64,000 nt of DNA from Asterias rubens. Taxonomy: Eukaryota; Echinodermata; Asteroidea; Forcipulatida; Asteriidae. The stretch covers positions 9,858,001 to 9,922,000 of the forward strand of contig NC_047068.1 of NCBI RefSeq assembly GCF_902459465.1, written 5' to 3'. Of the stretch, positions 56,008 to 64,000 are shown piece by piece (position 1 is the first letter of the stretch; the number at the start of each line of letters is the position of its first letter). The translations under genes were made by a program, and so were the position numbers. Under the pieces are notes generated by a model that saw nothing but the letters and a program-made list of their open reading frames with translations, did no database searches and was not told where the DNA came from.

Positions 56008-56093
56008 GCTACTCCTAAAACTATGAGGTTCGTTCAGCTATCATCCGTAACGGGAGACGATAGCCGAACGAACCTCATAGTTCAAGGAGTACA
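56008..56093. repeat. Near-perfect palindrome, arms of about 38 bp
   Basis: TACTCCTAAAACTATGAGGT..GTTCAGCTATC and GATAGCCGAACGAACCTCAT..AGTTCAAGGAGTA pair with a short centre (ATCCGTAACGGGAGAC). Related to 49252-49507. Confidence 0.85.
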
Positions 56094-56299
56094 CTTTGGC
56101 CACGTGACATAGTGAGAATGAAACACAACAGACTCCCAAAATGCATCCTACTTGAAATGAAACAGGAACTGGAAAAAATAGATGGGTTAGGCCTCAGAAG
56201 AGTTGGGAAAAATAAAGTAATCATTGCGAACAGCACCTTCTACCTGGAACATCGGAGAGCGCAGGATAGGCAAAGAGTGGAAAAAGACAATTTGTGGAC

Positions 56300-56497
56300 C
56301 CAATAGACCGATCCAGTAGGCTCCGCCCACGACGCACGTGTGAGCAAGAACACGTGGGGCTCTCCAATGCCTTTCTGCACAACTCTGCCGCGCGCGCCAA
56401 CAATACGCGCATGCATGTCAGACCTTAGTGTCGGACCTTAGTTGCGTTGTGATTGGTCAATACGCAATGGGGCGGAGCTTAATGGATCGATCTATTG
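56300..56497. mobile_element. MITE with CAATAGACCGATCCA ends
   Basis: CAATAGACCGATCCAGTAGG with CTCCGCCC at the left and GGGGCGGAGCTTAATGGATC then GATCTATTG at the right, about 198 bp. Confidence 0.82.
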
Positions 56498-57141
56498 TCC
56501 TGATCGGATACGGTAGAAGATTGATTGTAAAATTAGTTTTCATCTCCATAACAGACATCAATGTCAAAAAACCTCCCTGGCCAAATCTGAGATATGAGAC
56601 CGAGTCATTCCCATGAAGACTAGGAGGGGGGAGGCAGTTGGAAACTGTGCACAGCACACTGTGCAGACCGTGCACAAATCTGGGCTGTACTCCGTTTTCT
56701 TTTCTTTTTTTCATTATATGTCAGATGGATAATGACAAATTAAAAAAAAAAGGAGCGCCCCAGTAACTGGGTCTATGTCTGGACATGAGACTCTGAGTCC
56801 ATGACCAAGTCTTGAAAATCAAGACAAAATGGAAAATTGGAAACAACCCAGACCCTCAACAATTGACCAGTCTCAAGACCTGCAACACTGATTGATAATA
56901 CAATTATAAATACAAACATTTTCTGTGTAATGGACATGGTGAGTGGGGACTCTTGATGTGTGGTCAGAAATACACTGTAAGACCGCAATGTGACTCATAA
57001 TTAAGTTGCTTAAAAAAAAGGTTAAAGACAAAGGCACCGAAAGACGGCCTACTTACTGTTTCTCCTCACTCAATTCTCCCTAGGGGCATGACCCTGGGCC
57101 TACACTCTGTTTGTTGACAAATGCCATTGTCTGGATTTAAG

Positions 57142-57622
57142 GGTCTAAGGGTGCGTTCAGACACGGTACTAAAGTTGGTTTAACTCATGGTTCAACTCGA
57201 TCGAGTTCAACTCAGTGTGTCTGAACGGATCTAAAGTTAGTCCGAATTGAGTTCAACCCACAAAAGATAAACCGTCCAGGGAGGGGGTTTATCTTTAGAC
57301 CGCTTCGGGTTTATCTTTTAACACTGTGTGTGGACAGAATAAAAAAGACCACATCCGGTTTAACTCACAACAGGCGACCCATTGACCTCCGTAATCATTT
57401 CGTAAACACACGGTGACCAATGAACAGGACAATAAACAGGATGTTAGAGTAACGGGGTCGCATTTTCTTTGACCTCTTAAAACCAAAGATAAACCGGATC
57501 GGGTTTAACTCAGTGCTGTCTGAACGCAAAGGGGTTTTATTTTTACGATCACCCCCTGCTGCTCGTAAAAGTTAAACCGGTTCAGGTCTAACTTAGTACG
57601 CTGTCTGAACATACCCTTATAG
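57142..57622. mobile_element. MITE with AGGGTGCGTTCAGACAC ends
   Basis: TAAGGGTGCGTTCAGACACG at the left, GCTGTCTGAACATACCCTTA at the right. The interior is full of GGTTTAACTC / GAGTTAAACC motifs in both orientations. Confidence 0.82.
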
Positions 57623-57792
57623 AGCTAGGACAGTCTGATCGTTCTCTATGGTCTGATTGTCAGTTAACCCCCTTTTCACACTATTCTATTCCATGAGGTT
57701 GCCCCCCTCTCCCTGGGAATAAAGAGGCCTTATGTCTCAAAGACACTGGAGGATTTGAAACTCTACATTGGTGGAAGTAAAACTAAGAGGTT

Positions 57793-57904
57793 TGCGTGGT
57801 AACGCCATGTGAATATCTCTTTCTTTGAGTCTGGTTCGATGGAGCCAGTTCTTTTCAGAACCAACACTGCTAAAAAAAAAGATATGGTGTTACCGCAAAC
57901 CTCT
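57793..57904. repeat. Inverted repeat with GGTTTGCG..GGTAAC ends
   Basis: AGGTTTGCGTGGTAACGCCA and ATGGTGTTACCGCAAACCTC are inverted. The end motif equals that of the Penelope-like fragments at 32010 and 44030, so it may be two such ends in inverted orientation. Confidence 0.65.
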
Positions 57905-58029
57905 CAAGTCCCTGCGACCACTGACTGGTTAATTTAAAGTTCCTTGCTCTACTAGCATGGATGCAAATGCTTCCCCGCCCCCCCCTCTCATACCGAAAAT
58001 GTGGCTATACTGTCTTTAAAGGCCCTGGA

Positions 58030-58655
58030 TAGTAAGATAAGATAAGATAAGATAAGAACTTTATTATCCCACACTGGGGAAATTAAAACTGGCCATGATT
58101 CAAACAGTACAGACAAAAACGCTTAAAATTATTTAACAACAAACAGATAGATAAAAATATTAATTGATTAAGAATATCAGGTAGAAAAATATGTATCTAG
58201 CATGGATTAACAATTATGCACAGCAATATTTATATACAAGGTAACATGTACACAAGAGAAGTCCTTAAAACCGACAACGCATAAAACACAGCCGACTTAA
58301 GGGCCATTGTAAAAACGGATTGCAGTAGGGACAAAGGAGTTGTTGTAGCGTTGTGTCCTAATTCTACGTTGTAAAAGGCGATCCTCCCGCCGGCGACTTG
58401 ATAAAAACTTAGGGTACATGGGATGGGATGGGTCAGACAGGATCATGTTAACTTTAGTGCAAACTTGGTCATGGTAGAGTGCCTCTGGGCTTTGTAGTTC
58501 GACTCTGGTTATTTTTCTAGCTTGCTTAACTACTCTTAAAAAAGATTGTTTGTCCCGAGATAGCATGTTTCCATAAACACAAATAAGGCTAAAAGATAAA
58601 ACACTTTGTAAAATAGTGCGGTAAAACAGTTCTAAAATTTTAACATTAACATTAA
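58030..58655 (-). mobile_element. 5'-truncated non-LTR retrotransposon (LINE B)
   Basis: The minus strand encodes ILELFYRTILQSVLSFSLIC, VVKQARKITRV, ILSDPSHPMYPKF and RYNNSFVPTAIRFYN, the conserved C-terminal part of a LINE reverse transcriptase ORF. Its 3' end is TAATAAAGTTC followed by a (TTATC)n tail at 58030-58058. It is truncated at its 5' end where LINE A begins. Confidence 0.85.
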
Positions 58656-59302
58656 CATTTATTTCATCGTTGCCCATTCATCTTACAGTACATAGATTAA
58701 CATTACATTCAGTTACACAATAACATGTTTATGATAAAGTAGGCTATTACAATGTATACGCAATATAAATAATAGATTAACAACAATTTTATATGTAATA
58801 AGCGGTTGGACAACAATTAGGTTCAGGTGAAGCCGTGGCTTTTGTTCCTTAACCTATGGACAGACGAACACAAAAATAACAGCACCAGCGCATATTGTAC
58901 AGACAATAGACTTGACAGACAAACACAACAACGGCTAATGTAAGGTGTGTTGAAAGATAACATAACCTAGGCAATGCAGAAACAGTCATAATCTATGAAT
59001 ATCCATCAAGTAGTTGCTTTTTCAAATTTCTTGTAAAGACAGGTAGAGTAATTGATTTTTTAATTGAGTTACTCAGACCATTCCAGAACCCAACTCCACG
59101 CTGAACAAAACTCTTTTGGTATAATGATGTTCTTTGGCGGGAAACAAACAAATTTGTCTTTGTGTTATCTACGCCAAAGGAGATAAGCTTTCTGAGAAAA
59201 TACAAACGTTGACGTAGTTTACTAGTTGTACAACTTGTGTTTTTATCAAACTTCAATTTATCGTCTATAACAGTTCCAAGGTACTTATACTCCGATACTG
59301 TA
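58655..59302 (-). mobile_element. 5'-truncated non-LTR retrotransposon (LINE A)
   Basis: The minus strand starts SEYKYLGTVIDDKLKFDKN and continues KLRQRLYFLRKLISFGVD, then SFVQRGVGFWNGLSNSIK: RT thumb and C-terminal segments of a LINE with an apparent internal deletion between them. After its stop a 3' UTR of about 300 bp ends in an (ATGTTA)n tail at 58640-58670, directly against LINE B. Confidence 0.8.
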
Positions 59303-59650
59303 TTGGTTATTTCTCAAAATAATTTGTTTAACTTGGTGACGAGCAATGGAGAGCTGTTGATAGTATAAAACGTTGTTAGAAACGGCTCTCTCTGAATAAA
59401 CAAAGTTTTTGAGCAAGAAGTAATTTCTCACTAAAATATTTGAATTTAATTTCAAGACCTCCGAGACCTCACTCGGCTTCCAGCATCTGAAAGCACACAA
59501 CTTGTGTTTTTTTGTCTTCCATTATTACCTTGCATTTGCAACAACCAATTGAGTCAACATTTTCACAGGTTTGTTATTTTATGGATGTTGAGATACACCA
59601 AGCGAGAATACTGGTCTTTGACAATTTCCCAAAGGTGTCCAGTGCCTTTG

Positions 59651-61068
59651 AAAACACACCAAGGTTTGAGTAAGAAAGACGACTTCAAGACACTTAATAT
59701 ATTGCTATAAAAATAACCCCTGGTCACTATTTGATTTTAAAAGATAAAAGTGTAACCTACTCCAAAAACATTGTTCTTCTGGACCACAGACCTGCGAAAC
59801 AATCACGCCTTACCATCCAGGGGGTGCTACAGTCTGTACCAGTAGGGGGTCAAAATCCATTCTTGGTCTGTTGTGTGTTACGTTCACCCAATTAGTCCCG
59901 CTGTATGCAAACGTGTCTATTTAAAGAGACTGTTTGAAACACAATGCTGGATGCAGTAATTAAAGGCACCTCAAATAGTTACTGTTTTCATTACTTTGCC
60001 TGTGGGCAAGGGGGATTAAATATCTGGCACCACTATTTTGGTGGTGTAAAGAAATGTTCAGCCCCTGGTTGGGTCAGTAGTACCAGACACCCACCAAGTC
60101 ATGTTTTTCGTTGACCAAAGGAGAAAATACTGAGATCCCTTCATTAATGAAACTATTGAGCTATTATTATAAACTCATTTTTCTCATTCATATTCTTAAT
60201 CTTTATTTAGCTTTTGTTATAAAAATACACCCGGAAAGGATAATTGCTTTTACTTTTACACTGTTGTGTTTAAAGCGCTGTAGGCATACTGTGTACACTA
60301 ACAAATCCCGTGAGCAAATCCTGTGAACAAAATTCCACGTAGGCATAACTGTGGTGGGATTCTAACCATAGCCATACCTGTGCTTTACACATCGGTGAAT
60401 CTATTCAAGCAGACTTGGTCTTTAAAGCTAAGTCTTGTAATGTAAGTCCTTTCTGGATCTGAGACTGATTTGAACGACTTGCATTTGACCACATTCTAAA
60501 TGGTGTAAAGTGATGTGTTGGAAAGCAAATCAACCTCAATGAAATGGGTTCATCAGACACAATTAAGAACAGAAACCTTGTGGTTAAGGTTGGAGGTAGA
60601 ATCCAATACTCCAGGTATTACAACAAGAAATGAAAAATGACTGACTGTTCAGCTGTTGTTTCTGGGTGAGCTGAGCAGGGTAAATAATGGACTGTGACGT
60701 TAGTGGAGAGACCTTGATGATTGGGCTGATGGTGTTGATGGAATATTGACATGCTGCGAGTGTGATGATGAAAGACATGGGTTTGTGATTGTACAAATTG
60801 AAGGAAAATTATTAAAAATAAGTGAACTATTCTTTAACGAAATCAATTTTGAAATTGTCGCTAGTGGACAGTGGTTTTGCTTTCAAGCTGTGATGATGAC
60901 ACAAATGAGATTTTCTCTCAACATAATGTTAGAGCCTATAACGCTCTGTGGTTGTACTTGTGCATGTTTTTTTTTTTTTGTGAAGTATAGAAGATAAACT
61001 TTGCACTTGTACAAAATAAATGAGGGGAAAACACTCCTTGAGAATTCTGTCTTGTGCTTCTCCATCAT
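59651..61068. other. No gene seen
   Basis: AT-rich unique DNA. Short ORFs present have no recognisable features. Confidence 0.5.
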
Positions 61069-61216
61069 AGAGCAAGTTCGGGTGGCGACCATTTGTCAAC
61101 CACTGGTCAATGTTCCATGGTTACCTATGCAATGAATACATCATGGGTACCAGGCAAAATCAACCAATGGTCGACTATAGTCGACTATAGTGCCTCACTC
61201 GAACTTGCTCTTAGCT
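61069..61216. mobile_element. MITE with AGAGCAAGTTCG ends
   Basis: AGAGCAAGTTCGGGTGGCGA at the left and CACTCGAACTTGCTCT at the right, with GACTATAGTCGACTATAGT inside. Confidence 0.7.
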
Positions 61217-62528
61217 TAAGGCAAATTGCCAATACCAGATAAAAATCGCCTTACTGCCCCCTTGAGATTGATTAAACTCATCATTCAAAATTACATATAT
61301 GCCATGATGTTTGTTAAGGGAAGGCATACGATTCGTAATTACAAAATGAATGGCAAGACTTAGTTATGGTTAGAATCCTATAGCACTTTTCGCCTGTATA
61401 ATTAAAGCCTTATATGAGAAACATTTCACTTAAAAAAAAGAACAAAAAAAGAATTTAAATTAAATTTTTAATTTACTTTTACTGCATCAACATTTATCAG
61501 ATTAAAACATAAACCAAATAGTACACTTTGCCCTTAAAAAAAGTATAGGCATGTACATGCAAACACGAAGAGTTGCTGAGTTGGGCTTTTTGAAACCAAA
61601 GATAAATGTTGGTATTGCAAAGCCCAATATAGTGGCCTTCATGCACGCAAGTTTTTGTGCTTGACGTTTTTGCGCTTTGCGCTCAGAGTTCATGTTTTTT
61701 CTCAACAGCCTATCACGTCCCCTGTTTACATACTTAGTCTTCAAAGTAATGAAGAAAATTATTGCAACATGTGATTTGCGCACCTTCTAGAGATTGATAT
61801 CACAGTAGGCCCTACTCTGATAGTAAACTCTAATTGCCGTTTTCCCTCTAGTAAGATGTTAACCAGATTGCTAATTCCGATAATAAGAAGAAATTCTCCC
61901 GCCAATCACTAAAAGAAATCTTCAAAATAATTTCCAGCGAGAAGTTTTCAAAATCCTTTTTTACCCTTCTTCTCTGCATGCTTTTATGCAGATAATAGAA
62001 TAAAGAAACGATACATCAACATGTGTCTATAGATGGATCGGGGCAATGACCTGACGGTTGTTGGCACGTTGTGATGAAATCAGCCTCTCAAAAGCCAGAA
62101 GGAGCGAGAGAAGAAAAAACACTTCAAATTAAATATTCTCATTTTCGTCTTAATTCCCAACTCTGCTGGATTGCTGTGGACATGGGATGGGTCAATCTAT
62201 ACAAACTAAAGGTGAGTCCAATGCACTGCCCAGGGCATGCATTTTCATGATTAAGAAATTTTGTAGTATTCGACACAACAACTTGGTTCACTTGTTTTTT
62301 TGTGTATTCGTTTAGCGTATGGCTTAGGCCAGTGGATCCTACATCTATTCGATGTTTTACAGAATTACTGAATGGTTTAAGGGTTTTAAGCCCCATACAA
62401 AGGTGCCTTTGGGTTTGCAGGGCATATTATAGTTTGTTTTTAAAGACATGTGTTAGCACATGATAATTCATACCAATATGTAAAGCACCTAAATCTACCT
62501 GAAAAGATGCCCAAGGTGTTTTGCAAGA
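61217..62528. other. No gene seen
   Basis: No supported coding sequence or recognised element. Confidence 0.5.
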
Positions 62529-62820
62529 TTAAAGACACGGGACACTTTTGGTAATTGTCAAAGATCAGTCTTCTCACTTGGTGTATCTCAACATATGCAT
62601 AAAATAACAAACCTGTGAAAATTTTAGCTCAATCGGTCATCGAAGTTGAAATATAATAATGAAAGAAAAAACACCTTTGTCACACGAAGTTGTGTGCTTT
62701 CAGATGCTTGATTTTGAGACCTGAAACTTCTAAATCTGAGGTCTCAAAAATCAAATTTGTGGAAAATTACTTCGTTCTCGAAAACTACTCCACTTCACCA
62801 ATAGTGTCCACTGCCTTTAA
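62529..62820 (-). mobile_element. M1-family element with internal deletion
   Basis: TTAAAGACACGGGACACTTT to AATAGTGTCCACTGCC..TTTAA. About 100 bp normally present before the right end is missing after CGAAAACTACTCCACTTCA. Confidence 0.85.
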
Positions 62821-62928
62821 AATAGAACAAGGGGCTTCACAGGACAAAGATCTTATCAGAATAACAGATTTGTTTTTGTAAAATATTGATGATATTTTTT
62901 TTAGTGAGAAATTGTTTTATTCCGTGTT

Positions 62929-63056
62929 AAGCCCGGTTCATACTTCCTGCGAATGTAAAGCGATATTTGGTGACAAAACAATCGGTAGGCGCTCCATTTC
63001 ATTTTGTGACGCAGAGAAATTAGCTTCACATTCGCAGGAAGTATGAACCGGGCTAT
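62929..63056. mobile_element. Hairpin MITE with AGCCCGGTTCATACTTCCTG ends
   Basis: AGCCCGGTTCATACTTCCTG with CGAATGTAAAGC and the exact complement GCTTCACATTCGCAGGAAGT with ATGAACCGGGCT bound about 125 bp. Confidence 0.9.
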
Positions 63057-64000
63057 ATGTGTGAATCCAATCTGATGCGAAATGCAAACAATCAAAGAAG
63101 TTTAACTTGCATAAACAAAAAGATTTACAATACAACTCAGTCATTGATGACGTCATGGTAAAAATCATATGGCGCGAGCGTTTTTGTTGGATCCCATCAG
63201 CGCTCTCGTTTGTCCAACAAAAGAGGTCGCTGTTGATTATCAAATCTGTGTACAGCATCCCGTGCAGGGTGAGCTAAATTTTTAGAAGGTTTCCATGAAT
63301 TGCAAAATAAAACCTAAAGCCAATCTCACACAAACATATTGCATTTGTGAAGAAAGAAGGAGCTTTAAAAAAATGTGATACAAGTTTTATTATAAAATAA
63401 CAACATCTTTATGGTTCAGTGTTTTTGAACTACGTAACGTTCAACCGAACACCGTGTTTTTGTAATAAACAAAAATTCTGTCTAGTTTTTTGTTTTAATT
63501 GTTTTGCTTATTTCTCAAGAACTACAGCACCTCAGCAAGTAATTTGACTAATATTTTATGGGAAGCTTTCTTCCATCATTATGATTAAATCTTGTAAGTT
63601 TAATTTAATTTTAAAACTGTTGTGATGAACAAAAATTACCCAAACCCTTTTTAAAGGGTTTTGGAAATTTATAAAATTAAATACTCAAGGAAGCTGTTTC
63701 TTAAACTTGCCATCACAGATCAGTCATTATACTGGACAACCATCATTGTTATACCTCGGTAACGAACGAAGTTTGATTGGTCGAGTACCAATCATGTGAC
63801 GCACAACAAAAACGCATAACAAAAACGCATAAAAAACTCTGAAAATTTCCTGAGGCATCATTCATGCTATACCTGTTTTATAGAATTCTTGAGAAAACAT
63901 TTAACACCCGATTATCACATGTTTCCCAATCAAGGTTTATGACAGTCCCACATCCCTACTGGATAATAAAACCTGAAGAGGAGCCCCCCCACCCCTCCTT
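63057..64000. other. No gene seen
   Basis: AT-rich unique DNA to the end of the window. Confidence 0.5.

Larger units (their letters stand above)
58016..59650. mobile_element. M1-family element split by two LINEs
   Basis: TTAAAGGCCCTGGATA at 58016 is the left terminus; the rest of the element resumes at about 59303 (TATTGGTTATTTCTCAAAAT) and ends at 59650 (AAAGGTGTCCAGTGCCTTT). In intact copies the two parts are contiguous. Confidence 0.85.

Noticed and set aside
56112-56306. Basic ORF of 64 residues at 56.1 kb
   Set aside because: It runs into the start of a MITE, has no recognisable motif and no supporting splice or promoter context.

Overview
The window is animal nuclear DNA: multi-exon genes with GT-AG introns, AATAAA signals, tRNA-derived SINEs, 5'-truncated non-LTR retrotransposon ends, Penelope-like ends and many short inverted-repeat elements. 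The gene content (melatonin-receptor-like GPCRs, a metazoan LUC7L3 orthologue, mu-crystallin/ketimine reductase, secreted chitin-binding proteins) and the repeat types suggest a marine invertebrate deuterostome, most likely an echinoderm and possibly a sea star. The taxon is an inference, not something the sequence proves.

Layout: 1-2.5 kb is a foldback-like element whose long inverted arms end in tandem GCGATA-type subrepeats. It abuts a 5'-truncated copy (2512-2733) of a secreted chitin-binding protein gene. Two complete three-exon paralogues follow on the same strand (6706-8643 and 11666-14071). Each encodes a signal peptide, a four-cysteine domain I do not recognise, a Thr/Ser-rich linker and one peritrophin-A-type (CBM14) chitin-binding domain. 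At 16.5-23.3 kb a segmental duplication carries two intronless melatonin-receptor-like GPCR genes (16993-18054 and 21314-22396) plus GPCR fragments. LUC7L3, an SR-like U1 snRNP/splicing factor, runs from 25501 to 35324 in nine coding exons and may have a very long 3' UTR. CRYM-like ketimine reductase runs from 46372 to 52214 in eight coding exons. From 52.8 kb to the end I find no convincing gene, only repeats and AT-rich unique DNA.

The repeat landscape is the other main content. One superfamily of about 400-bp inverted-terminal elements (ends TTAAAGGCAG/CTGGACAC) has about 19 full or partial copies. It serves as a landing site for other elements, giving several readable nesting histories (3.2-4.0, 26.9-28.6 and 58.0-59.65 kb). 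At least ten other hairpin or MITE-like families are present, including one perfect 40-bp-arm palindrome.

The four gene groups do not form one pathway. Two are local tandem families (chitin-binding proteins, GPCRs) and two are single conserved housekeeping or metabolic genes. The most original biology is the tandem chitin-binding family: its middle exon is about 97% identical between paralogues, and every difference in that exon changes an amino acid, while the neighbouring exons and introns are clearly diverged and the linker is an expanding 18-bp coding repeat.
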